The notes below the pieces were generated by a model. The model ran no database searches, was not told the DNA's origin, and saw only the letters and a list, made by a program, of their open reading frames with translations. Below are positions 1-7,545 of a stretch of DNA of 33,081 bases, one piece after another (within the stretch, counting starts at the first letter, position 1; each line of letters begins with the position of its first letter). This DNA is from JBBRCX01 sp038204465 (GTDB lineage: Bacteria > Planctomycetota > Phycisphaerae > Tepidisphaerales > Tepidisphaeraceae): NCBI GenBank assembly GCA_038204465.1, contig JBBRCX010000051.1, positions 1-33,081 of the forward strand. The letters run 5' to 3'. A program made the translations under genes and the position numbers.

Positions 1-138
1 AGCTCGCGCGACGGTTGCATCATCAGCGTATGGTCCACGCCACGAAGCCCCGAGAATCACGCGCGGCACGTCCGAAATAAGATCGACGCCTGCCCGCACC
101 GAGATCGGGTGGAACCGGATGCCCCCGAAGGAGATTGA
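1..138 (+). other. possible 3' end of an upstream coding region
   Basis: One forward frame is open from the left edge and stops with TGA at 136-138, four bases before the GTG start of the next gene, which is normal operon spacing. The 45 residues it would encode match no family I recognise and do not look like the usual end of HsdS or HsdM. A second forward frame, continuous with the next gene, and a reverse frame are also open here, so the assignment is a guess from spacing alone. Confidence 0.22.
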
Positions 139-142
139 GCTC

Positions 143-712
143 GTGAAAAAGGCGAACAAGAATAACCCCGAGCGGGAATACGATTTCGCGCTGATCGTGA
201 GCGGCGTGCGGGAATTGACGCCGGAGGTCGAGGATGCGCTGTTCGAGGCCGGCTGCGACGACGCCACGCTGAGCATTCAGTACGGGCGCCTGTATATTGA
301 ATTCAGCCGGACGGCCAGGTCGTTCAAGGACGCGATCCTCAGCGCGATCCAAGACGTGCGCGAGGCGGACGTCGGCGCGGAAGTGCTGCGCGTGGACGCG
401 TGCGACCTGGTGACGCCCTCGGAAATCGCCCGGCGCATCAAGCGCAGCCGGCAGCTTGTGTTTCAATACATCAATGCCCAGCGCGGCCCGGGCGGATTTC
501 CGCCGCCCGAGTGTCACCTCGCCGAGGGAGCGCCGCTGTGGGCGTGGTGTGCCGTGAGTTACTGGCTGGCCGAGAACGACATCATTCGTCCCGAAGAGGG
601 GTGGAACGCTGAGGTAGTGGCGGCGATCAACAACTGGCTGGAGCTTGCGCGGCAGCGCGAGAGGAACCCCCAACTGGTCGAAGAGATCAGCCGAGACTTG
701 AAAACACGCTGA
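143..712 (+). CDS. helix-turn-helix protein of a type I restriction locus
   Basis: A protein of about 189 residues and unknown function. The first half looks like an alpha/beta domain (strand-like DFALIVSGV, later LSIQYGRLYIEFS). The second half has a likely DNA-binding helix-turn-helix, TPSEIARRIKRSRQLVFQYI, followed by a tryptophan-rich segment (PLWAWCAVSYWLAEND). This resembles AlpA/MerR-like small DNA binders. I chose GTG at 143 because AAGGAG lies at 128-133 with 9-base spacing. An ATG at 119 would add eight residues but has no ribosome site. Its TGA overlaps the ATG of hsdR (TGATG at 710-714), so the two are probably translationally coupled. A role in controlling or assisting the restriction system is inferred from context only. 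Confidence 0.75.
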   Translation: MKKANKNNPEREYDFALIVSGVRELTPEVEDALFEAGCDDATLSIQYGRLYIEFSRTARSFKDAILSAIQDVREADVGAEVLRVDACDLVTPSEIARRIKRSRQLVFQYINAQRGPGGFPPPECHLAEGAPLWAWCAVSYWLAENDIIRPEEGWNAEVVAAINNWLELARQRERNPQLVEEISRDLKTR

Positions 713-2292
713 TGCCCGCCGGATCAAACGAAGCCGAGACCAGAGCCGAGCACATCGATCCCGCGCTGAAGGCGGCGGGGTGGGGTGTCGTGGAAGGGTC
801 GCGCATCCTGCGCGAGCATCCGATCACCCTCGGGCGGCTGGAGGGTGTCGGCGGGCGGCGCGGGAAGGCGCTCTGCGCCGACTACGTGCTGGTTTACCAC
901 AATTACAAGCTGGCGGTGATCGAGGCGAAGGCGTGGGATGAGCCGCTGACGGCGGGCGTGGGGCAGGCCAAAAACTATGCGGGCAAGCTGGAACTGCGTT
1001 TCGCCTACTCCACCAACGGGCAGGGGTTGTACAGAATCGACATGCAGACGGGGGCGGAGGTGGAGGCAGAGGGGGGGTATCCGACGCCGGATAAGCTTTG
1101 GGCGCGGACGTTCGCCGTTGAAAACGTCTGGCGGGACCGGTTCGCGGCCATTCCCTTTCCCGACAAGAGCGGCACATGGGCGATCCGGTTTTATCAGGAG
1201 ATCGCCGTCAACCGCGTGCTGGAACGGATCGCGGAGGGAGGGGACCGCGCGCTCCTGACGCTCGCCACCGGCACGGGCAAGACGTCGATCGCCTTCCAGA
1301 TTGCGTGGAAGCTGTTCGCGGCGCGGTGGAATTCGCAGGATTGGAAGAACGGCACGGAGCCGAGTCGTCGCCCGCGCATCCTGTTCTTGGCCGATCGGAA
1401 CGGGCTGGCGAATCAAGCCTTCAACGATTTCACCTCATTCGCGGCGTTCAAGGATGATGCCCTCGTCCGCATCGCGCCCGATTCGATTCGCAAGAAGGGG
1501 CGCGTTCCCACCAACGGCAACGTCTTTTTCACAATCTTTCAGACGTTCATGTGCGGGCCGGCGAAAATCGGCCCGGACGGCAAACTGCACCCCAGCCCGT
1601 ACTTCGGCGACTACCCGCCGGATTTCTTCGACTTCATTGTCATCGACGAGTGCCACCGCGGCGGAGCGAACGATGAAAGCACGTGGCGGGACATCCTGGA
1701 GTATTTCAAACCCGCGGTGCAGCTGGGCCTGACGGCCACGCCCAAGCGCAACGACAACATCGATACCTACGCCTACTTCGGCGATCCGGTTTACATCTAC
1801 TCACTCAAGGAAGGGATCAACGACGGATTTCTGACGCCCTTCAAGGTCAAGCAGATTTCCACGACGCTGGACGAGTACATGTACGTTTCGGATGATACCG
1901 TCATCGAGGGAGACGTTGAGGTCGGGAAGCGATACGAGGAAAAGGATTTCAACAAGATCATTGAGATCAAGGCCCGCGAAGCCAAGCGGGTGCGGCTGTT
2001 CATGGAGCAGATGGACCAGCGCGAGAAGACGCTTGTCTTTTGCGCGACGCAGGACCACGCCCTGGCGGTCCGCGACCTGATCAACCAGATGAAGACAAAC
2101 CCTGACCCGAACTACTGCCACAGGGTGACGGCCAACGACGGCGCGCTGGGCGACCAGTGGTTGCGCGCGTTTCAGGACAACGAGAAAACGATCCCGACGA
2201 TCCTCACCAACGAGCCAGAAGCTTTCGACGGGCGTGGATGCCCGGAACATCCGCAACATCGTGTTGATGCGCCCCATCGGCTCGATGATTGA
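712..2292 (+). pseudogene. hsdR: type I restriction endonuclease R subunit, 5' part (frameshifted)
   Basis: This is the N-terminal two thirds of HsdR, the ATP-dependent translocase and nuclease subunit of a type I restriction-modification enzyme. The nuclease domain shows D57 and E71-A72-K73 of a PD-(D/E)xK site. The helicase core shows Walker A ATGTGKT at 185-191, DECH at 312-315 and TATP at 341-344. After TILT the frame runs into unrelated residues and stops at 2292. One extra A at 2209-2210 explains this: removing it restores TTSQKLSTGVDARNIRN, the usual motif V region. With the repair, 712-3163 gives 816 residues, close to the normal size for EcoEI-type HsdR. As written, the product lacks motif VI and the C-terminal domain and should not translocate. 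hsdM and hsdS are not in view and would lie to the left. Confidence 0.93.
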
Positions 2293-3163
2293 GTTCAAGC
2301 AGATCATCGGTCGCGGCACGCGTCTGTTCGAAGGCAAGGATTACTTCACGATCTACGACTTCGTGAAAGCGCATCATAGGTTCAGCGACCCGGAGTGGGA
2401 TGGCGAGCCGCCGGACCCCGAAGCGGAGCCGTGTTTGACGTGCGGGGTTCGTCCGTGCGTTTGTGAACCGGCGCAGCCAGAGACGTGCGATGTTTGCGGC
2501 AAAACCCCATGCGCGTGTGCCAAAGCGCCGTGTGAAGTTTGCGGCAAGACGCCTTGCGTTTGCGCGAAGAAGCGGAGAGTGAAAGTGATGCTCGCGGACG
2601 GCAAGGAAAGGACCATCCAGCACATGGTGGCCACCACGTTCTGGCATCCCGACGGCACGCCCATGTCCGCCCAGCAGTTCATGGAAATGCTTTTCGGCAA
2701 GCTGCCGGAGTTCTTCAAGAACGAAGCAGAGCTGCGCAAACTGTGGAGTGCGCCGGATACGCGGTCAAAACTGCTGCAAGGCCTCGCGGAAAAAGGGTTC
2801 GGCCACAATCAACTGGCGGAAATGCAGAAGATCATCGAGGCGGAAAAGAGCGACCTGTTCGACGTGCTGGCGCACGTGGCGTACGCGCTGCCGCCCGTGA
2901 CGCGCGAGGCCCGCGCCGCACTGGCCAAGCCCTCGATCACGGCTCTGTTCTCGAACAAGCAGCAGGCGTTTCTCGATTTTGTGCTGGCTCAGTATGTGAA
3001 GGTGGGCGTGGACGAGCTGGCGCAGGAAAAACTTTCGCCGCTCCTGAAGCTCAAATACAACAATGCCATCGCCGATGCCGTCGCCGACCTGGGCGCACCG
3101 GAAGAGATCGGGAAGGTGTTCACGAGCTTCCAGCAGTATCTTTACCTGCAGCAGGTGGCTTAG
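2234..3163 (+). pseudogene. hsdR: type I restriction endonuclease R subunit, 3' part (frameshifted)
   Basis: This is the C-terminal third of HsdR in the +1 frame relative to the 5' part. It opens with motif V (VDARNIRNIVLMRP) and motif VI (QIIGRGTRLF), then a FEGKDYFTIYDFVKAHH segment typical of EcoEI-type subunits. A cysteine-rich linker follows, with three units of the form CxxCGxxPCxC at about 2432-2563, and then the helical EcoEI_R_C-type domain to the stop. The nominal GTG start at 2234 lies inside motif V and has no ribosome site, so independent translation is unlikely. The shift may be a true inactivating mutation or a sequencing error. The 3' half shows no further damage, which means either a recent event or an error. 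Confidence 0.92.
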
Positions 3164-3192
3164 CACGACGAGCACCAGTTGATCGCGCAACT

Positions 3193-3375
3193 TCAGCCGC
3201 CCGCGCCCGATCCGGCGTGGGTAATCGCGGCCGTTTCATCACATCGTTGCTTCTTCTCCGACCCGACCACAAACGCCTTCCCAATCGTCGGCACTTTCCC
3301 CGCCAGCTGCCGCATCGCGTCCGTCTGCCATTCCCGGCCGCTGAAAGCGCCGGCCCTGACGAACTCGCCCGTCAC
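3193..3375 (-). CDS. possible small ORF coupled to the XRE regulator
   Basis: A 60-residue frame whose GTG start overlaps the stop of the XRE gene (GTGA on the minus strand at 3375-3372), an arrangement typical of translational coupling. It has no recognisable domain. The middle part, EWQTDAMRQLAGKVPTIGKA, could form a helix. No ribosome site was identified. It could equally be a chance frame in high-GC DNA. Confidence 0.25.
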   Translation of the reverse strand: MTGEFVRAGAFSGREWQTDAMRQLAGKVPTIGKAFVVGSEKKQRCDETAAITHAGSGAGG

Positions 3376-3770
3376 GACCTATTCCGCAGGGGCAGGGCGG
3401 GCCTCCTTGCGGAGTTTGCGGTGGACGGCGCTTCGTTGAATTCGCCCAGGACACGAGCGATTTTGCCCAGCGTCGCCAGGCTCGGTGTGTGATGACCCTT
3501 TTCCAGGCGATTGATGGTTTCCAGGCGCACCCCCGCCCGCTTGGCCAGCTCGGTCTGCGACAAGCCCAGCCGCTTGCGCCCAGCAATCACCTTTCGCGCG
3601 ATAGACGCCCGTGCGAACGCAACTGCCGGGCGATTGCCTTTCGCGTCGGCATCGGGCAGCGGGGGAAGTTCAAGGTCTTCCATCGCGGGACTGAGCGCCT
3701 TCAGTCGGCGATACTCGTCCTCCTCCAAAGCAACGTACCGCTTATCGCCGATCGTGAGTTCGATTTTCAT
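3372..3770 (-). CDS. XRE-family transcriptional regulator / HigA-like antitoxin
   Basis: A cytosolic DNA-binding protein of 132 residues. An N-terminal segment (MKIELTIGDKRYVALEEDEY) is followed by a Cro/CI-type helix-turn-helix at about residues 64-112, including LGLSQTELAKRAGVRLETIN and RLEKGHHTPSLATLGKIARV. The start at 3770 has GGAG eight bases upstream; an in-frame ATG at 3791 would add seven residues and is less likely. It sits 17 bases downstream of the tail of a RelE/HigB-like toxin on the same strand, the toxin-antitoxin order of higBA modules, so it was probably the antitoxin and autorepressor of that pair. With the toxin lost it may survive as an orphan regulator. Confidence 0.85.
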   Translation of the reverse strand: MKIELTIGDKRYVALEEDEYRRLKALSPAMEDLELPPLPDADAKGNRPAVAFARASIARKVIAGRKRLGLSQTELAKRAGVRLETINRLEKGHHTPSLATLGKIARVLGEFNEAPSTANSARRPALPLRNRS

Positions 3771-3787
3771 GGCTGATCTCCGAGCGA

Positions 3788-3895
3788 TCACTCATCGTAG
3801 AAACCGTCACGGTGCCCGACCTTCGTCACCGTCACGGTGTAATCATTGCTGGTCTTGACACGAATTGCAATGCGAATGTCAAGCTCCTTTCCTGC
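3788..3895 (-). pseudogene. C-terminal remnant of a RelE/HigB-like toxin
   Basis: A 35-residue stretch between in-frame stops at 3896-3898 and 3788-3790. It ends in DYTVTVTKVGHRDGFYDE, a close match in style to the last strand and tail of RelE/ParE/HigB toxins (the usual pattern is Y-x-V-x-V-x-K-V-G-H-R-x-x-x-Y). Full-length members have about 85-110 residues, so the catalytic core and start are missing. The sequence upstream in all frames is not toxin-like and leads into the glyA promoter region. I read this as a 5'-truncated gene left by a deletion that joined it to the glyA neighbourhood. Confidence 0.6.
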
Positions 3896-3949
3896 TCACT
3901 GAATGGCAACGAAGAAGGCTCGGCGTTGCGGTCCGTGGCCCCCGCAGGG

Positions 3950-3979
3950 TTGGCCAGCATTGCGCGTCAAGGTTACAAT
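3950..3979 (+). promoter_or_regulatory. candidate sigma70-type promoter of glyA
   Basis: TTGGCC at 3950-3955 (four of six to the -35 consensus) and TACAAT at 3974-3979 (five of six to -10) are separated by 18 bases. Transcription would start near 3986, giving a leader of about 40 bases with the GGAGGG ribosome site at 4014-4019. Confidence 0.45.
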
Positions 3980-4025
3980 TCGTCCAGCGACCCGAACCTC
4001 AGCCGCGCCTCCCGGAGGGCCTGGA

Positions 4026-5267
4026 ATGTCCTTGCAGCAGTCAGACCCGCAGATCGCCGAGCTCATCGCGCAGGAGCAGCGGCGGCAGGAGAGCACGCTG
4101 GAATTGATCGCCAGCGAGAATCATGTCTCCTCGGCCGTGATGAAGGCCGCGGGGACTGTGCTGACCAACAAATACGCCGAAGGCTATCCCGGCGCGCGGT
4201 ACTACGGGGGCTGTGAGTATTACGACCAGATTGAGAACCTGGCGATCGACCGCGCGAAGCAACTGTTCGGCTGCCGCTTCGCGAACGTCCAGCCGCACAG
4301 CGGCGCCAATGCGAACCTCGCCGCCTTCATGGCGATGATGAAGCCGGGCGATACGTTTATCTCGCTCAACCTCGCCAGCGGCGGGCATTTGTCGCACGGG
4401 ATGAAGCTCAACACGTCGGCGGTTTTTTACAGAGCCGAACATTACGAGCTGGACCCGAAGACCGAGACGATTGACTTCGATTCGGTGCGGGCCAAGGCGT
4501 GGGAGTTGCGGCCCCGCGCGATCCTCTGCGGATATAGCGCCTACCCGCGCACGATCGACTTCGCGAAGTTCCGGCAAATCGCTGACGAGGTGCGAGCGTA
4601 TCTGATGGCTGACATCGCTCACATCGCGGGGCTGGTCGCCGGGGAGGCGCATCCGAGCCCGTTCCCGCATGCCCATATCGTGACCACGACGACCCACAAG
4701 ACGCTTCGCGGCCCGCGCGGAGGAATGATCCTCACCAACGACGAGGGACTCTCGAAGGTCATCAACCGCAGTGTCTTTCCGGGCAGCCAGGGCGGCCCGC
4801 TGATGCACATCATCGCCGCCAAGGCGGTGGCTTTCGGCGAGGACCTGAAGCCTGAATTCAAGGACTACGCCCGGCAGATCGTGAAGAATGCCAAAGCGCT
4901 CGCCGAAGCGCTGACGCAGCGCGGCTATCGTCTCGTGAGCGGCGGCACCGACAACCACCTGATGCTCGTCGACCTGCGTCCCAAATCCGCCGAACTGACC
5001 GGCGCGGAGGCGGAGAAAGCGCTGGAAGCGGCTGGCATCATCTCCAACAAAAACGGGGTGCCAAACGACCCGCGGCCGCCGAAGTTCACCAGCGGAATTC
5101 GTCTTGGCACGCCGGCAGTGACCACTCGTGGCTTGAAGGAAAACGATTTTTCCACGGTTGCCGCGTTCATCGACCGCGCGATTGAATCGAAGAACGACGC
5201 TGCCGCGCTGGCGAAGATTCGCGACGAGGTGGCGAGCTTCTGCAAGGGTTTCCCGATGCCGCATTGA
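4026..5267 (+). CDS. glyA: serine hydroxymethyltransferase
   Basis: A cytosolic PLP enzyme of 413 residues that interconverts serine plus tetrahydrofolate with glycine plus 5,10-methylene-tetrahydrofolate, the main one-carbon source. The fold-type I signature is complete: LELIASENHVS near the N-terminus, KYAEGYPGARYYGGCEYYD, and the PLP lysine K225 in TTTTHKTLRGPRGG. Near the end TSGIRLGTPAVTTRG is the conserved substrate-binding arginine region. The length is normal for the family. The frame is open further upstream, but the ATG at 4026 has GGAGGG at 4014-4019 with six-base spacing and gives the standard N-terminus. It is followed 48 bases later by bpt on the same strand. Confidence 0.97.
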   Translation: MSLQQSDPQIAELIAQEQRRQESTLELIASENHVSSAVMKAAGTVLTNKYAEGYPGARYYGGCEYYDQIENLAIDRAKQLFGCRFANVQPHSGANANLAAFMAMMKPGDTFISLNLASGGHLSHGMKLNTSAVFYRAEHYELDPKTETIDFDSVRAKAWELRPRAILCGYSAYPRTIDFAKFRQIADEVRAYLMADIAHIAGLVAGEAHPSPFPHAHIVTTTTHKTLRGPRGGMILTNDEGLSKVINRSVFPGSQGGPLMHIIAAKAVAFGEDLKPEFKDYARQIVKNAKALAEALTQRGYRLVSGGTDNHLMLVDLRPKSAELTGAEAEKALEAAGIISNKNGVPNDPRPPKFTSGIRLGTPAVTTRGLKENDFSTVAAFIDRAIESKNDAAALAKIRDEVASFCKGFPMPH

Positions 5268-5315
5268 GCGGCTCAGACAGCGGCGCGCCAGTGAAGGTTC
5301 ACCGATCGATCGTAC

Positions 5316-6128
5316 ATGCCGCCGTCTCAGACCATCATCACGCCGCAAACACCGGCTCAAGGGCCCGAAGCTGCCGGCCTTCGAGGGTGCGGGGTCGTCG
5401 AGGGCGCCTTCAGCCCATACCCCGCGTTGGCGCCGCCGGCAGATATCACGCTGACTCAATTGCCGGATCATCCGTGCGCCTACTTGCCGGGGCGTACCGC
5501 CCGCGGCCGGGCCCTGTATGCCGCCCGAATGCCGCCTGGCCTGTATCACCGCTTCATGGACGCGGGTTTCCGGCGCAGCGGAAAGGTGATTTATCAGCCG
5601 GTCTGCGCAGGCTGTCGGGCGTGCCAGCAGATGCGGGTCCCCGTCCAGCGTTTCATCCCGAGCAAATCGCAGCGGCGTTGCTCTCGCCGAAACTCCGACC
5701 TGCTCATCTGTGCAGGCGACGCCGTGCCGAGCAGCGAAAAGTATGAGCTGTACCTGCGCTACATTTCCCAGTGGCACGGAAGAGATGAGGAGGACAGTCG
5801 AGAGGGATTCGAATCCTTCCTCTACGACTCTCCGGTGGATACGGTGGAGTTTCTCTACCGGGACGCGAGCGGCCGGCTTCTCGGCGCGGGGATCTGCGAC
5901 GTCTGTGCGGACTCTCTCAGCAGCGTCTATTTTTATTTCGATCCGGACCACTCGCATCGCGGCCTGGGCACGTTCAGCGCTCTTCATGAGATCGAGACCG
6001 CCGCGCGACTGAAGATTCCATACTACTACATGGGGTATTGGATTTCAGGATGCTCGAGCATGGAGTACAAGTCGAGCTTCCGACCGCACGAGATTTTGCG
6101 ATCCGACGGCAGTTGGGGGGCACAGTAA
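5316..6128 (+). CDS. bpt: leucyl-tRNA--protein transferase (Bpt/ATE family)
   Basis: A cytosolic aminoacyl-tRNA-protein transferase of 270 residues. Bpt enzymes add leucine to proteins with N-terminal Asp or Glu, marking them for ClpS/ClpAP degradation (N-degron pathway). Family signatures are present: CAYLPGRTARGRALYA, GFRRSGKVIYQPVCAGCRAC (cysteine-rich N domain, ATE_N), then the C domain with YFYFDPDHSHRGLGTFSALH and YYYMGYWISGCSSMEYKSSF. The N-terminus before CAYLPGR is about 55 residues, a little longer than usual, and no good ribosome site precedes 5316, so the start is uncertain. It lies 48 bases after glyA and may share its transcript. Distinguishing Bpt from arginyl transfer relies on its bacterial family type. 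Confidence 0.9.
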   Translation: MPPSQTIITPQTPAQGPEAAGLRGCGVVEGAFSPYPALAPPADITLTQLPDHPCAYLPGRTARGRALYAARMPPGLYHRFMDAGFRRSGKVIYQPVCAGCRACQQMRVPVQRFIPSKSQRRCSRRNSDLLICAGDAVPSSEKYELYLRYISQWHGRDEEDSREGFESFLYDSPVDTVEFLYRDASGRLLGAGICDVCADSLSSVYFYFDPDHSHRGLGTFSALHEIETAARLKIPYYYMGYWISGCSSMEYKSSFRPHEILRSDGSWGAQ

Positions 6129-6167
6129 GATGAGTTTGCCACGCCTGCGTCGAGAGAACCTGCCGAT

Positions 6168-6722
6168 TCACTCTTGGGCGTTTCTGGCCGACTGTGACGC
6201 GTCGTCACTGCTTACGGGAATCAAATACATCTGCCCCGCAATGACCTTATTCGGGTCTTGCCGGAGCGATGGATTGGCATGGATGATCGCGTTCCGATTT
6301 GCCTTGGTATCGCCTCCCATCTGATCGGCAGCCAGCTTGGAAACGCTGTCTCCCACCCGCGCGGTGTACGCCCTGAAGACTGGAGCGGCGCGAACCGCGT
6401 CATCGTCGTTGCCCTCCGCACCGCCGGGAGTAACCATCGGCGCCACCTGCCGCTTCACTTCCGCGCCTTCGATGGCTGATTCGTTGCGCACCACATCCTG
6501 ACTGTGCTGGCGCAAGGCCGAATCACGCGCTGCGGGCGGCGTCTCCGCACCGGCCCGCTGCGTCTTGACTTGCAAGGTGAGCGTGGGCGCTCCTCCGGCA
6601 GATCCTTCCGAAGGCAAAAGCTCTGTCGTGATGGTGGCCCGATGGCCTCTTAGAAACAGCCACAGCATGAGTCCGATCACCACGAGTAGAGCGAGTGCTC
6701 CGATGCGGGTTCGACGTTTCAT
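6168..6722 (-). CDS. membrane-anchored LysM domain protein
   Basis: A 184-residue single-pass protein: a short basic N-terminus (MKRRTR), one transmembrane helix at about 7-25, a low-complexity periplasmic linker, and a LysM domain at about 118-170 (YTARVGDSVSKLAADQMGG ... GQMYLIPV). LysM domains bind the N-acetylglucosamine backbone of peptidoglycan, so it is probably tethered to the inner membrane and reaches into the cell wall. There is no enzymatic domain. GAGAGGA precedes the ATG by five bases. It converges with bpt with 39 bases between the stops. A small hairpin sits in its leader at 6741-6756. Confidence 0.85.
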   Translation of the reverse strand: MKRRTRIGALALLVVIGLMLWLFLRGHRATITTELLPSEGSAGGAPTLTLQVKTQRAGAETPPAARDSALRQHSQDVVRNESAIEGAEVKRQVAPMVTPGGAEGNDDDAVRAAPVFRAYTARVGDSVSKLAADQMGGDTKANRNAIIHANPSLRQDPNKVIAGQMYLIPVSSDDASQSARNAQE

Positions 6723-6740
6723 TGTGTCCTCTCAGTTTTC

Positions 6741-6756
6741 GGACCGTCTGCGGTCC
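6741..6756 (-). promoter_or_regulatory. hairpin in the 5' leader of the LysM gene
   Basis: Perfect inverted repeat GGACCG-TCTG-CGGTCC, 18 bases upstream of the LysM start. On the minus strand it is followed by GAAAAC and then the ribosome site. It could be a leader stem or an operator; the T-tract needed for a terminator is absent. Confidence 0.35.
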
Positions 6757-7282
6757 CGTGACATTGCCTCCAACAGACCCATCAATTCCAGGGCCAATCC
6801 ACTATGTCGGGCAACGACCGATAAGATCAGCCGATGCGGTTGCTCGGCGCGATGCGAACGCCTCGCCGATCCAGCGAGTGCGACAGACCGCCGCCGTGCA
6901 GGCTCTTGGCTTCAATCTGCAAGGCGGTAGTCAAGTCGCGCGTTTCTGACGGGCGCTCCATTTAAAGAGCTGAACGAAACCACGGCATTTCTTGATCATG
7001 TTGAGAACCGGGACGACCGGCCTCGAGCTGCCGAAGCTTCGGCGTCCCGCTGAACGGCCGAGGTTCGCGCCAGTGTCGGCCCAGGGACTGGGCGTGTCCT
7101 GGGTAAGCCTGCGCGCACGTCACTCGTCGCCCATGGCCTCCCCGCCAAGCGCTTACCCGGCCTCGGGGCAGGCGGTCATACACCCGGCGCTTCGATGGAC
7201 GGCTCAATTTTTGATGTTGCATAAACATAAACGGCTCCCTTCCAAAACGCTTGGTTGAATCTCATGTGGGCGTGCGGCCATG
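6757..7282. other. intergenic stretch, no gene supported
   Basis: More than 500 bases between the LysM gene and the small histidine-bearing protein, both on the minus strand. Two frames of 88 codons on opposite strands overlap each other near 6962-7258, but neither resembles a protein family or has a ribosome site. An AT-richer patch around 7205-7235 (TTTTTGATGTTGCATAAAC) stands out from the GC-rich surroundings and could hold a promoter or transcript end. I see no RNA gene here. Confidence 0.5.
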
Positions 7283-7495
7283 TCACGCCGCGTTCGATCG
7301 CTGCAACTGCCGCATGGTGAGCTGCTGTATCAGCACATCCAACTTTGCCAGTTCGCTCTCGATGCAGTCGAGAAACGTGGAAGAGTCTTCCCCATTCCTG
7401 TTCATCTTTAGCACTTCGACGCTCAATTGGATTGCATTGAGGCAACCGCGCATGTCGTGCCGCAGCTTGCTCAAACTGCCTGACTGCGTGTCCAT
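7283..7495 (-). CDS. small histidine-kinase-dimerisation-like protein
   Basis: A 70-residue cytosolic protein. LSKLRHDMRGCLNAIQLSVE resembles the H-box of histidine kinases (H-[DE]-x-R-x-x-L-x-x-I), with candidate phospho-acceptor H13. A second helix follows (FLDCIESELAKLDVLIQQLT), so the whole protein looks like an isolated two-helix DHp domain with no ATP-binding domain. The start at 7495 is set by AAGGAGG five bases upstream; an earlier ATG in frame is ignored. It lies 50 bases downstream of the tagged receiver-domain gene on the same strand, so the two are likely co-transcribed. By analogy with stand-alone phosphotransfer proteins it could relay phosphate between the neighbouring kinase and receivers, or act as a dimerisation decoy. 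Both roles are inference. Confidence 0.7.
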   Translation of the reverse strand: MDTQSGSLSKLRHDMRGCLNAIQLSVEVLKMNRNGEDSSTFLDCIESELAKLDVLIQQLTMRQLQRSNAA

Positions 7496-7545
7496 CCCGA
7501 CCTCCTTTGAATTTGATGTTCCGAACGCGCACCGCTCCATCCCGA

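Noticed and set aside
2200..2240. Programmed frameshift in hsdR
   Set aside because: No slippery heptamer or downstream stem is evident at 2206-2212, and HsdR proteins are not known to use recoding. A mutation or an error is simpler.
2539..3492. 317-codon plus-strand frame overlapping the end of hsdR
   Set aside because: Out of frame with the HsdR C-terminal domain; the residues show no domain.
4041..5987. 648-codon open frame on the minus strand
   Set aside because: It lies antisense to glyA and bpt, both of which have clear family motifs; its composition (Arg/Ala/Val-rich, no motifs) is that of a high-GC shadow frame.
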